Positions 54,564 through 61,930 of a stretch of DNA of 64,000 bases are shown here, in pieces. The translations under genes were made by a program, and so were the position numbers. The notes below the pieces were generated by a model. That model searched no databases. It had not been told where the DNA came from and saw nothing but the letters and a program-made list of their open reading frames with translations. The first letter of the stretch is position 1. Each line of letters starts with the position of its first letter. The stretch is from Sulfitobacter sp. DFL-14 (lineage in GTDB: Bacteria; Pseudomonadota; Alphaproteobacteria; Rhodobacterales; Rhodobacteraceae), in contig NZ_QBFD01000015.1 of the NCBI RefSeq assembly GCF_003335585.1, positions 123,298 to 187,297 on the forward strand. The letters are read 5' to 3'.

Positions 54564-54624
54564 CCCGCAGGTCCCAGCGGGCGCAAGCTCCTCACGGGAT
54601 TCGCCGGGACGTTGCCCCCGGAAC

Positions 54625-54653
54625 GAAAAAAGCCCCGGCGGGGCCGGAGCTTT
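54625..54653 (-). terminator. Terminator of the atp F0 operon
   Basis: On minus, AAAGCTCCGG / CCGGGGCTTT stem with one G-T pair and a CCCCG-type loop, followed by TTTTT. It lies 23 bases after the atpF stop. Confidence 0.85.
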
Positions 54654-54675
54654 CAAACGTTTCTGGAAACGTCGA

Positions 54676-55236
54676 TCAGTGCAGCTTGGCGTCGACCTGC
54701 GTAATTGCATCGTCGATCAGCTTGTTGCCTTCTGCTGCCGACATCTGCTTGGCGATGACATCGCGTGCCGCAGCAATCGCAATCGTCACGGCCTGGTCAC
54801 GGACTGCCTTGATCGCTGCCGCCTGGGCAGAACCGATCTGGTCTTCCGCAGCCGCAAGACGACGCTCAACCGATTTGGCCAGCTCTTCACGCGCCTGTCC
54901 GGCTGAACGCTGCGCTTCTTCCTTGGCGGTTGCAACGATGCGGTCGGCCTGTTCCTGCACTTCCTTCTGCTTGCGCTCGTAGCTTGCCAGCAGGGTCTGT
55001 GCTTCTTCGCGCAGGGCGCGGGCTTCTTCCAGCTCGGTCCGGATGTCCGCGGCACGTTTGTCCAGCATCACGCCGATCATGCCCGGCACCTTGAAATAGA
55101 ACAGCACGGCAATGAACAGGATGAACGCCAGAAGCACCACGAAGTCGGTGTTCCCCAGCGAAAAGAACACGTCGCCCGCAGCAAGCGCCGGTGACGCGGC
55201 AAGAGCGGCGGTGAGGGCGGTCAGGGTCAAACGCAT
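54676..55236 (-). CDS. atpF: ATP synthase F0 subunit b
   Basis: 186 residues. A signal-like hydrophobic start (MRLTLTALTAALAASPALAAG), then one membrane helix (FVVLLAFILFIAVLFYFKVPG) and a long Ala/Glu/Lys/Gln coiled coil to the end. The helix-loop signature and position after b' identify subunit b. The N-terminal extension is usual in this order. Part of the peripheral stalk. Three bases after the b' gene. Confidence 0.95.
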   Translation of the reverse strand: MRLTLTALTAALAASPALAAGDVFFSLGNTDFVVLLAFILFIAVLFYFKVPGMIGVMLDKRAADIRTELEEARALREEAQTLLASYERKQKEVQEQADRIVATAKEEAQRSAGQAREELAKSVERRLAAAEDQIGSAQAAAIKAVRDQAVTIAIAAARDVIAKQMSAAEGNKLIDDAITQVDAKLH

Positions 55237-55239
55237 GGT

Positions 55240-55800
55240 TTATCCTTTCATCCGGGATGCAACGGCCGCATTGACAGTCTTTGCATCCGCCTTGCCACCC
55301 ATGGCTGCCACGATCTCTTTTGTGGTGTCCTTGGCGACTTTCTCCACGTTCTCCAACGCCCCTTCGCGGATTTCCGCGATGGCTTTTTCGGATTCGGCGG
55401 TCTTGGCCGCGATCTCTTCGTCGGCCTTGGCCATGGCGGCATTCAGATCCGCCTGCATGTCGGCCTTGGCATCTGCGATGATGCGCTGCGCCTCGGCGCG
55501 GGCATCGACAAGCGCCTTGTTATAGGCCTCTTCCGCTTCCAGGGCCTTGGCCTTGAGATCCTCGGCCGCGGCGATATCGTTTGTGATCGTGCCCTGCCGT
55601 TCCGACAGAACCGCGCCAATGCGCGGCAGCGCCACGCGGGACAGGATCAGGTAGGTCGCGATCAGCGCCAGCACCAGCCAGAAAATCTGGTTTCCCCAGG
55701 TGGAGAAATCCAGCTGCGGCATGCCGGGTGTGCTTGCGTGTTCCGCCATATCGACGCCAATGGCGTCGGCAAGGCCATCGCTGTGTGTTTCAGTTGCCAT
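55240..55800 (-). CDS. atpX: ATP synthase F0 subunit b'
   Basis: 186 residues. Subunit b' of photosynthetic and related alphaproteobacteria. Cytoplasmic N-terminus of about 38 residues, membrane helix ([21 protein letters not shown]), then [38 protein letters not shown] coiled coil. Pairs with AtpF as an asymmetric stalk. The two related but different b genes in series are the reason for the b/b' call. Confidence 0.93.
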   Translation of the reverse strand: MATETHSDGLADAIGVDMAEHASTPGMPQLDFSTWGNQIFWLVLALIATYLILSRVALPRIGAVLSERQGTITNDIAAAEDLKAKALEAEEAYNKALVDARAEAQRIIADAKADMQADLNAAMAKADEEIAAKTAESEKAIAEIREGALENVEKVAKDTTKEIVAAMGGKADAKTVNAAVASRMKG

Positions 55801-55884
55801 CAGGGCCTCCTTGGAAACTTGGCCTATACGCTTGGGCGGATGTCAACACACCCGCCCGTTCGTAAGGATGTCGTAACCTGGAAG

Positions 55885-56109
55885 TTAAACGGCGAACATC
55901 AGCAGCAGCGCGACGAGGAAGGCAAAGATGCCCAGCGCTTCTGCGAACGCGATGCCGATGAACAGGGTTGCTGTCTGCGATGCAGCAGCCGAAGGGTTGC
56001 GCAATGCGCCAGCCAGGTAGTTGCCTGCAACGTTGCCAACCCCGATTGCGGCTGCGCCGGAACCGATTGCTGCCAGACCTGCGCCGATGTGTGCGAGTTC
56101 GCCTTCCAT
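55885..56109 (-). CDS. atpE: ATP synthase F0 subunit c
   Basis: 74 residues, two helices. [33 protein letters not shown] includes the glycine repeats and the polar-loop RNP. The proton-binding Glu57 is in AFAEALGIF. Proton rather than sodium is likely since no extra polar ligand is near. ATG 56109 with AAGGAGA before it, a strong site consistent with high expression of the ring subunit. Confidence 0.96.
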   Translation of the reverse strand: MEGELAHIGAGLAAIGSGAAAIGVGNVAGNYLAGALRNPSAAASQTATLFIGIAFAEALGIFAFLVALLLMFAV

Positions 56110-56164
56110 GTGAATTCTCCTTACGATTGGAAGTTGAGAGGTGGCGGGCAAGCCCGCCGTTATT

Positions 56165-56923
56165 TTAGTGATGCGGGTGAAGCGCGTCCTTGAGGTAGAC
56201 ACACGTCAGGATCGTGAAAACATAGGCCTGGATAAAGGACACCAGAACCTCAAGCCCGTACATCGCGGTGATCGCCACCACGGAGACGGGGCTGATGATG
56301 GTGATCGCGGCGAAACCTGCGAAAACCTTGATCACCGCGTGGCCCGCCATGACGTTGCCTGCCAGACGAATGGAGTGGCTGACCGGGCGGACGAAGTAGG
56401 AAATCAGTTCGATAATCGCCAGGATCGGGCGCAGCGCCAGCGGCGCGGAAGCAACCCAGAACAGGCCCAGGAAGCTGGCTCCGTTCTTGACGAACCCCAG
56501 GATCGTGACGGTCAGGAACACGGCCAGGGCCAGCAGAACCGTCACTGCGAAGTGAGATGTCGGCGTGAAAGACGTCGGGATCAGCCCGAGGAAGTTGGCG
56601 CAGACAATGAACATGAACAGCGTCATGATGTAGGGGAAGTATTTCACCCCCTCCTTGCCGCAGATATCCTCGACCATCTTGTAGACAAAGCCATAAGCCA
56701 GCTCTGCCACTGACTGCATCCGCGAAGGCACGATGGCCCGCTTGGAGCTGCCCAGGACCATCAGCGCAAAGGTCGCCAGAACCGCAAGGAACATCCAGAA
56801 AGTCGCGTTGGTCACCGTGTACCAGGAAACCGCGCCCTCGCCGAAAAACGGCTCGACGATGAATTGATCCATCGGGTGAAAGACCAGACCGCCTTCTTCT
56901 GCACCGTGTGTCTCTGTCGCCAT
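56165..56923 (-). CDS. atpB: ATP synthase F0 subunit a
   Basis: 252 residues, five to six helices. The essential Arg is in [25 protein letters not shown] at the N-terminus, [27 protein letters not shown] and [15 protein letters not shown] are typical. Forms the proton half-channels with the c ring. Between atpI and atpE. Confidence 0.96.
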   Translation of the reverse strand: MATETHGAEEGGLVFHPMDQFIVEPFFGEGAVSWYTVTNATFWMFLAVLATFALMVLGSSKRAIVPSRMQSVAELAYGFVYKMVEDICGKEGVKYFPYIMTLFMFIVCANFLGLIPTSFTPTSHFAVTVLLALAVFLTVTILGFVKNGASFLGLFWVASAPLALRPILAIIELISYFVRPVSHSIRLAGNVMAGHAVIKVFAGFAAITIISPVSVVAITAMYGLEVLVSFIQAYVFTILTCVYLKDALHPHH

Positions 56924-56924
56924 C

Positions 56925-57275
56925 TCAGGCTCCTTCGTTCCTGTCGTCCTTGTCGGACGCGTCCCCGGTCATTTCGACCATCTTCTTTTCCTGGATTTCC
57001 TGTGCGGAGCGGAGCATCGTCTTTACTCCCGCCGCCAGGCCCAGCATGACAAACAGCACCATGAAGATCGGCAATGTGCCAAACAGCACATCCAGCCCGT
57101 ATCCGATGCCAAAACCGATCCCCAGACCGGCCACAAGTTCGATCACCATCCGCCAGGCAAGCTGTGCCTGAGAGTGATGTTCATCCGCACGGGGCTTGGG
57201 CGCGCTGCGCTTCTTTACGGCCTTGATCCGCGCCTCTAGCTGCTCAAGCTGCTGCTGCTGGTCCGGATCGCTCAT
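56925..57275 (-). CDS. atpI: ATP synthase accessory protein AtpI
   Basis: 116 residues. Basic N-terminus ([18 protein letters not shown]), then two helices ([23 protein letters not shown] and [19 protein letters not shown]). Helps assemble the c ring in other bacteria. First gene of the F0 operon, one base before atpB. ATG 57275. Confidence 0.9.
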   Translation of the reverse strand: MSDPDQQQQLEQLEARIKAVKKRSAPKPRADEHHSQAQLAWRMVIELVAGLGIGFGIGYGLDVLFGTLPIFMVLFVMLGLAAGVKTMLRSAQEIQEKKMVEMTGDASDKDDRNEGA

Positions 57276-57284
57276 GCCGCATAC

Positions 57285-57302
57285 CCCAAGGGATGACTTG
57301 GG
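57285..57302 (-). promoter_or_regulatory. 5' leader hairpin of atpI
   Basis: On minus, CCCAAG-TCATCC-CTTGGG ends 9 bases before the atpI ATG; the GGG(G) in its 3' arm is the only ribosome-site-like stretch. Confidence 0.35.
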
Positions 57303-57305
57303 CGT

Positions 57306-57334
57306 TAGGTACTGGGCAGGGCTGTTAGAGTCAA
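57306..57334 (-). promoter_or_regulatory. Candidate promoter of atp F0 operon
   Basis: On minus, TTGACT (57329-57334), a 17-base spacer and TACCTA (57306-57311). The transcript would start near 57299, at the foot of the leader hairpin. Confidence 0.45.
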
Positions 57335-57447
57335 CTGAGATCGGAAAGGCGATAAAGCAATCATTTACAATGAGTTACAGGTAGAATGAGATCACTTCGC
57401 GACGCGACACCCCCGCCAACACGCCGAAACCGCGGCACTTTTCATAT

Positions 57448-58359
57448 TCAACCTTTTGGTTGATCATTCTCGTCCGGTGTCCGCCAGACCGCCGTCTGCT
57501 CAAACAACCAGTCTCGGAAAACGCGCACGGCCTTGCGGCGCAGGACCCCATGACCACGCACCAGATGATACCCCCCTTCGCGAATCCCGATGTCGGAAAC
57601 CCGCAGCAGCCGCCCTGCCGCCACCTCGCCTGCGACCACCTCTTCGGACACCAGCAAGACGCCCTGACCGGCAATCGCGGCCTCGACGCTCAGAACGGAA
57701 CTCAGCCGCCAGGTAAACGCCGGTACTTCCGCCGGGGTGACCCCGCCCGCCAACGCGAACCACGTGTCCCAGCTGCCCTCCGACCGATCCCGAAGCAGCG
57801 GGTAGCTCAGCAGGTCACGCGGAGAGGGTTTGGCAGTGCGCAGCAGCCCCGGCGCGGCAAAGGGGTACAACATCGCATTGGTCAGCAGTTCCGAATTCGG
57901 ATAGCGCGCGCCGGGCGGCACGAAACGGATGGCAAGGTCAGCCTCATAGCGCGCCACATCCGCCAGATGGCGCGACGCTTCCAGCCGCACATTCACCTCC
58001 GGGTGCGCGCCGGTGAAAGATGCCAGCTGCTGTATGAGGAACTTTGTCGCGAACAGGGGTTCCGAATTGACAGTGATCGTTCCCTCCGGCGTCTCGGCCA
58101 GCCCTTCGGTGGCAATGCCGATGGCATCGAGCGCGGGCGAGACCTGCGCCAGATAGGCAGCACCGTCATCGGTCAGCACAAGACCCCGCGACAGATCGCG
58201 GAACAATTGTACGCCCAGCCGGTCTTCCAGCCCCCGGACATGACGACTGATGGACGAATGGCTGACCCGCAACTCTTCCGCCGCGCGGGAAAAGCTCTGG
58301 TGACGGCCCGCAGCCTCAAAGGCGCGCAGGGCATTCAGCGGGGGCAATGTTCGGCTCAT
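57448..58359 (-). CDS. LysR-family regulator (GcvA-like)
   Basis: 303 residues. HTH PPLNALRAFEAAGRHQSFSRAAEELRVSHSSISRHVRGLEDRLGVQLF, full effector domain afterwards (TITVNSEPLFATKFLIQQLASF, YEADLAIRFVPPG, GSWDTWFALAGG). The GcvA/AmpR type by the SHSSISRHVRGLE helix. Start ATG 58359; an inverted repeat immediately upstream (58367-58383) is a plausible self-binding site. Divergent from a small DUF1127-like gene. Confidence 0.88.
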   Translation of the reverse strand: MSRTLPPLNALRAFEAAGRHQSFSRAAEELRVSHSSISRHVRGLEDRLGVQLFRDLSRGLVLTDDGAAYLAQVSPALDAIGIATEGLAETPEGTITVNSEPLFATKFLIQQLASFTGAHPEVNVRLEASRHLADVARYEADLAIRFVPPGARYPNSELLTNAMLYPFAAPGLLRTAKPSPRDLLSYPLLRDRSEGSWDTWFALAGGVTPAEVPAFTWRLSSVLSVEAAIAGQGVLLVSEEVVAGEVAAGRLLRVSDIGIREGGYHLVRGHGVLRRKAVRVFRDWLFEQTAVWRTPDENDQPKG

Positions 58360-58366
58360 GCTCACT

Positions 58367-58383
58367 TGTGCAGTTTTCGCACA
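58367..58383. promoter_or_regulatory. LysR-type operator
   Basis: TGTGC-AGTTTTC-GCACA, a perfect 17-base inverted repeat of LysR T-N11-A form, 8 bases from the LysR start. A partial copy TTTGTGCG at 58406-58413 lies nearer the DUF1127-like gene. Confidence 0.5.
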
Positions 58384-58464
58384 TCTTACGTCAACCATTT
58401 GTCTTTGTGCGGCCTGAGCGATTTTGGCAAATTAGCTGCAACAGCAAGCAAGGAAGGCACAAAG

Positions 58465-58686
58465 ATGGCCTATGTCGCATATCCAATGGTCCAGACGTCA
58501 AACAAGACCCGTGCAAATTTGAAACGCATCGTGGAGTCACTGCGCAGCCTGTTTCAACGCCGCAAACATCCGCATCTGCGCGATCTGACCGACCGCGCCG
58601 CGCGGGATGCAGGGATCGACCTGGCGTCGCTGGAACCGCACCGCCTGCGCCTGCCGTCACAGCACAGCCACCATCCCCGCAGCTGA
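58465..58686 (+). CDS. Small basic DUF1127-like protein
   Basis: 73 residues. MAYVAYPMVQTSNKTRANL, then RIVESLRSLFQRRKHPHLRDLTDRAARDAGIDLASLEPHRL. The HLRDLTDRxxRDxGID segment is that of DUF1127 (YjiS) small proteins, some of which regulate phosphate or RNA turnover. Start ATG 58465 with AAGGAAGG upstream. Divergent from the LysR gene, so likely its target. Confidence 0.65.
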   Translation: MAYVAYPMVQTSNKTRANLKRIVESLRSLFQRRKHPHLRDLTDRAARDAGIDLASLEPHRLRLPSQHSHHPRS

Positions 58687-58726
58687 ACCGCTTCCCCAAA
58701 CCCCGCAGCTTCGTTATTGAAAGGGG

Positions 58727-59068
58727 ATGACACCCACACTTGATCAGGTTTTTGCCGCCCTCGCCGATCCCACGCGCCGCGCGATTCTGGCCATGCTGCT
58801 GGAAGACGACATGGCCGTGACCGATGTGGCGGAACCGTTCGAGATGTCGCTGGCCGCGATTTCAAAGCACCTCAACGTGCTGACGGGCGCTGGACTGATC
58901 TCTCAGGAAAAGAGGGGGCGGGTGAAATGGTGCAAACTGGAACCCGAAGCGATGAAGGCAGCATCGACCTGGATGCAGGGCTTTGGCCAGTTCGAACCGA
59001 TCCATCTGGACGCGTTTGAACGTTTTCTGGAAACAGAGCTGCCAACACCAGATGAAAAAGGCGCGTGA
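58727..59068 (+). CDS. ArsR-family HTH regulator
   Basis: 113 residues. LDQVFAALADPTRRAILAMLLEDDMAVTDVAEPFEMSLAAISKHLNVLTGAGLI is a classic ArsR/SmtB winged helix. No Cys pair for metal binding is seen (single Cys in KWCKLE). The YjjX-like ArsR subgroup is often paired with SRPBCC-domain proteins; none is next to it. The stop codon lies within the stem of the following terminator. Confidence 0.88.
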   Translation: MTPTLDQVFAALADPTRRAILAMLLEDDMAVTDVAEPFEMSLAAISKHLNVLTGAGLISQEKRGRVKWCKLEPEAMKAASTWMQGFGQFEPIHLDAFERFLETELPTPDEKGA

Positions 59069-59088
59069 TCCCTCACGCGCCGTGTTTT
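59060..59088 (+). terminator. Terminator overlapping the ArsR stop codon
   Basis: GGCGCGTGA (59060-59068) / TCACGCGCC (59073-59081), perfect 9-base stem with loop TCCC, then GTGTTTTC. The left arm ends in the TGA stop. Confidence 0.7.
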
Positions 59089-59156
59089 CAAAAAGCCAGT
59101 TGGATTACCACGAGAACGACAACAACAAGGCCAATGATGTAAATGAGGTTACGCAT
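59088..59156 (-). CDS. 22-residue hydrophobic membrane peptide
   Basis: MRNLIYIIGLVVVVLVVIQL followed by Ala-Phe and stop. A paralog of the peptide encoded just upstream: MRxxIYxIGLVVVxL is shared. One membrane helix with an Arg at the N-terminus. No strong ribosome site, so it may be coupled to the upstream frame (10-base gap). Function unknown; type I toxin-like or small subunit roles are possible. Confidence 0.5.
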   Translation of the reverse strand: MRNLIYIIGLVVVVLVVIQLAF

Positions 59157-59166
59157 CCGCGGCCGC

Positions 59167-59241
59167 TCAGACCAGGCCGATCAGGCGCAGGATGGCAAGA
59201 GCAACGACCACGAGGCCAATGAGATAAATGATGCTGCGCAC
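59167..59241 (-). CDS. 24-residue hydrophobic membrane peptide
   Basis: GTG start at 59241 with AAGGAG 7 bases before it, reading MRSIIYLIGLVVVALAILRL then four residues and stop. A single helix with N-terminal Arg. Similar in length and sequence to the next frame, which argues that both are real. No other gene occupies this 239-base gap between ArsR and the EamA gene. Confidence 0.55.
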   Translation of the reverse strand: MRSIIYLIGLVVVALAILRLIGLV

Positions 59242-59307
59242 GTTCACGCTCCTTTTTATTCAGATTGAATAACGAACGTGTGATCAGCGGCTTTGGTTCC
59301 CGACCTT

Positions 59308-60207
59308 TCAGATATTCTTTGCCGTGTCGTCCCGCAGCAAGAGCAGCAGCGCCAATATGGTCAGCCCGACGCCCCCCAACACGAACACCGACGGCACCCC
59401 GTTGCCAAGGAAAATTTCCCAGACGATCACCCAGGTCGGTGTCAGGTAGGTATAGGCCATGACCTTGGCCGAGGGCAGCCGAAGCGTCGCAAAAGACAGC
59501 AGCACCACGGTGATCGACGTGGCGCAGATGGTCACATAGGCCAGCGTGATCCAGACAAGCGGCGGCAATCCTGTCCAGTCCGTGGCGGCGATGTCGCCCC
59601 AGGCATAGACCAGCAGCAACACGGCACCAGCCAGCAAGGTCCCGAAAGTGAAGGTGACAGGCCCCTCGCCCCGGTTCAGGCGGCGGACCAGCGGCGTATA
59701 GATCGCATGGCTGACACAGCCCACGAAATAGATCGCTTCGCCCCGCCCCACGTCGAACGCCATCAGGGCGCCCAGATCGGCGCGGAAAATCACCCAAAGC
59801 GCCCCGACCCCGCCAATGACCAGCGCCAGCGCCATCCGGGAGGTCAGCACCTGTCGCAACATGAACCAGGCAATCGCCGCAGCCATGACCGGCACCAGGG
59901 TGAACACCGCCGCCGCGCTGACCGGCGGCGCGGTTTTCAGCCCCTCGAACATCAGGACAAAGTAGAAGGCAAAGAACCCTCCCAGCATCAGGTAACGCCA
60001 CGGCGCGACAAAGCTGGAGCGCGAGAGCGAGCCGCGACGCCAGGCCAGCACCCCGACAACAAGCGCCGCGAGCCAGAACCGAAGCGCCGAGAACGCGGTG
60101 GGCGCGATGTCATTGGCAACAAGCGCGCCCAGCGAAAACGACCCGGCGACCAGCGCCGAGAAGGCCAGCATCGCCAGATGGCCCTGTGCGCCGGGACTCA
60201 AACCCAT
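59308..60207 (-). CDS. EamA/DMT-family permease
   Basis: 299 residues, ten helices in two EamA repeats (LAMLAFSALVAGSFSLGALVANDIAPTAFSALRFWLAAL ... and AIYFVGCVSHAIYTPLVRRLNRGEGPVTFTFGTLLAGA ...). Drug/metabolite exporter; substrate unknown. ATG 60207 overlaps the end of the LysR gene by 10 bases, so the two are cotranscribed. Confidence 0.85.
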   Translation of the reverse strand: MGLSPGAQGHLAMLAFSALVAGSFSLGALVANDIAPTAFSALRFWLAALVVGVLAWRRGSLSRSSFVAPWRYLMLGGFFAFYFVLMFEGLKTAPPVSAAAVFTLVPVMAAAIAWFMLRQVLTSRMALALVIGGVGALWVIFRADLGALMAFDVGRGEAIYFVGCVSHAIYTPLVRRLNRGEGPVTFTFGTLLAGAVLLLVYAWGDIAATDWTGLPPLVWITLAYVTICATSITVVLLSFATLRLPSAKVMAYTYLTPTWVIVWEIFLGNGVPSVFVLGGVGLTILALLLLLRDDTAKNI

Positions 60208-61076
60208 TCCTCGCCCACATGTTTCTTGATGAAGGCCACCAGCGCCTGCACCTTGGTGGTGCGGTGCAGGTCCACATGGGTGACAAGCCAGAGCGGCCCG
60301 GCCCATTCGTCGCGCGGCGCGTGGACTTCGACAAGATCGGGGTTACGGGCAGCTTCCACCGCATCCAGAAAGCCGATCCCGGCACCGGCCAGCAGGGCAG
60401 CATCGGCGGCATGAGAGTCGGTGCAGCGAAAGCTGATCGCCTCAGAGGGAATGTTTTCGCGCAGCCAGATGTAGAAGGGCGCGCGGCTGTTGACATTGTC
60501 CGGCCCGATGAACCGGTGATTGGCATAGTCCTGCGGCCCTTCGGGCAGGCCGTATTCATCGACATAAGAGCGGCTGGCATAGGCCCCGATGCGGCTGGAG
60601 GCGAGCGATTGCACCACATTGTCGGGCTGGTCCGGCACGGTGCCCGCGCGGATGGCGACATGGGCCTCGCCATATTCCAGCCGGAACAGCCGGTCGCCGG
60701 TCAGATAGCGCACCACGACCCTTGGATATTGCCTCTGGAAGGCCACCAGCATGGGCGCGACGCTTTGCGACAGGCTGGCCAGCGAGGTCACGACAAGCTC
60801 GCCCGACACATCGGCGCCTTGCCCCTTGATCCGCCCGACAAGCTGGTTGAACTGATCGTCGGTGGCCTGTGCCACGCGCAAAAGGTCCACCCCCGCCTCG
60901 GTCGCGGTGTAACCGCGCGCATGGCGCTGGAACAGCTTGACCCCAAGCCGCCCCTCAAGCGCGTCGATATGCCGGATCACGGTGGCATGATGCACGCCCA
61001 GAATCTCCGCCGCACCACTGACCGTGCCCAGCCGGGCCACATGAAAGGCGGTCCTGATCTCGTCCCAGTTGTCCAT
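60198..61076 (-). CDS. LysR-family regulator
   Basis: 292 residues. HTH DNWDEIRTAFHVARLGTVSGAAEILGVHHATVIRHIDALEGRLGVKLF, effector domain with GELVVTSLASLSQSVAPMLVAFQRQYPRVVVRY and GEAHVAIRAGTVPDQPD. ATG 61076; a longer frame exists but lacks HTH sequence. Divergent from azoR across a 119-base gap with repeated GCAAGTGC. Likely regulates azoR and the EamA gene. Confidence 0.88.
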   Translation of the reverse strand: MDNWDEIRTAFHVARLGTVSGAAEILGVHHATVIRHIDALEGRLGVKLFQRHARGYTATEAGVDLLRVAQATDDQFNQLVGRIKGQGADVSGELVVTSLASLSQSVAPMLVAFQRQYPRVVVRYLTGDRLFRLEYGEAHVAIRAGTVPDQPDNVVQSLASSRIGAYASRSYVDEYGLPEGPQDYANHRFIGPDNVNSRAPFYIWLRENIPSEAISFRCTDSHAADAALLAGAGIGFLDAVEAARNPDLVEVHAPRDEWAGPLWLVTHVDLHRTTKVQALVAFIKKHVGEEWV

Positions 61077-61113
61077 TCGGTCCCTCACATCGCCTTGTGC
61101 AAATTTGAACAAC

Positions 61114-61155
61114 GCAAGTGCAATTTCTGCCAGTTGTGTTTGGAAATGCAAGTGC
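61114..61155. promoter_or_regulatory. Repeated GCAAGTGC, candidate LysR sites
   Basis: GCAAGTGC occurs at 61114-61121 and 61148-61155, 34 bases apart (about three helix turns), between the divergent LysR and azoR genes. Confidence 0.35.
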
Positions 61156-61195
61156 TGATTTTGGATGGCAGAACAGCAAGACAGGAAAACATATC

Positions 61196-61780
61196 ATGTC
61201 CATACTCCGCATCGACTCCTCCGCAAATACCGCAGATTCCGTGACACGCAAGCTGACCGACCGCATCGTCGCCAAACTCGGCGACAGCGATATCGTCACC
61301 CGTGACCTCGCCCTCGAACCGCTGCCGCAGATCACCCACACCTGGGCCGTTGCCCGCGCAACACCGGAATCCGACCGCGCCCCCGAGCAGGTCGAGGCGC
61401 TCAAGGAATCCGACAAGCTGGTCGCTGAACTGCTGGCCGCCGACACCATCGTGATCGGCGCGCCGGTCTACAACTTCGGCGTGCCTGCATCGCTCAAGGC
61501 ATGGATCGACCTTGTGGCCCGCGTCGGCGTCACCTTCCGTTACACCGAAAATGGCCCCGAAGGGCTGGTCAAGGGCAAGCGCGTCATCATCGCCATGGCC
61601 TCTGGCGGTGTGCCGGCAGGGTCGCCTGCCGATTTCGTCACCGAATACCTGAAATTCGTTCTGGGCTTCCTTGGCATGACCGATGTGACCATCGTCGCAG
61701 CAGATGCGCTGGCCAAGGATGCCGAAGGCACCATCGCCCGGGCAAATGACCAGGTCGACGGGCTTGCCATCGCCGCCTGA
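61196..61780 (+). CDS. azoR: FMN-dependent NADH:quinone/azo oxidoreductase
   Basis: 194 residues, flavodoxin-like. ILRIDSSANTADSVTRKL, then APVYNFGVPASLKAWIDLVARVGVTFRYTENGPEGLVKGKRVIIAMASGG with the FMN-contacting YNFGVP and ASGG motifs. Two-electron reduction of quinones and azo compounds. Start ATG 61196 with AGGA upstream. A 14-base hairpin follows the stop. Confidence 0.93.
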   Translation: MSILRIDSSANTADSVTRKLTDRIVAKLGDSDIVTRDLALEPLPQITHTWAVARATPESDRAPEQVEALKESDKLVAELLAADTIVIGAPVYNFGVPASLKAWIDLVARVGVTFRYTENGPEGLVKGKRVIIAMASGGVPAGSPADFVTEYLKFVLGFLGMTDVTIVAADALAKDAEGTIARANDQVDGLAIAA

Positions 61781-61804
61781 GGCCAAACAGCAAGAACGCC
61801 AGTA

Positions 61805-61836
61805 GCGCCGGGCCGACACCCCTGTCGGTCCGGCGC
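61805..61836. terminator. Strong hairpin after azoR
   Basis: GCGCCGGGCCGACA / TGTCGGTCCGGCGC, 14 pairs with one G-T, loop CCCC. No T-run follows, so it may stop or protect the azoR mRNA by stability alone. Confidence 0.5.
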
Positions 61837-61930
61837 AACTTATTGCCACCCGGTCACAGCCAGCCGGAACCACCCGCCGCCCTGCCGCGTTGACAGACGG
61901 GTTCTGCAGCAGCACACAAAGGGGTGACTG

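Noticed and set aside
57448-57463. TCAACC-TTTT-GGTTGA hairpin at the end of the LysR gene
   Set aside because: Only 6 pairs and no T-run; too weak to call a terminator.
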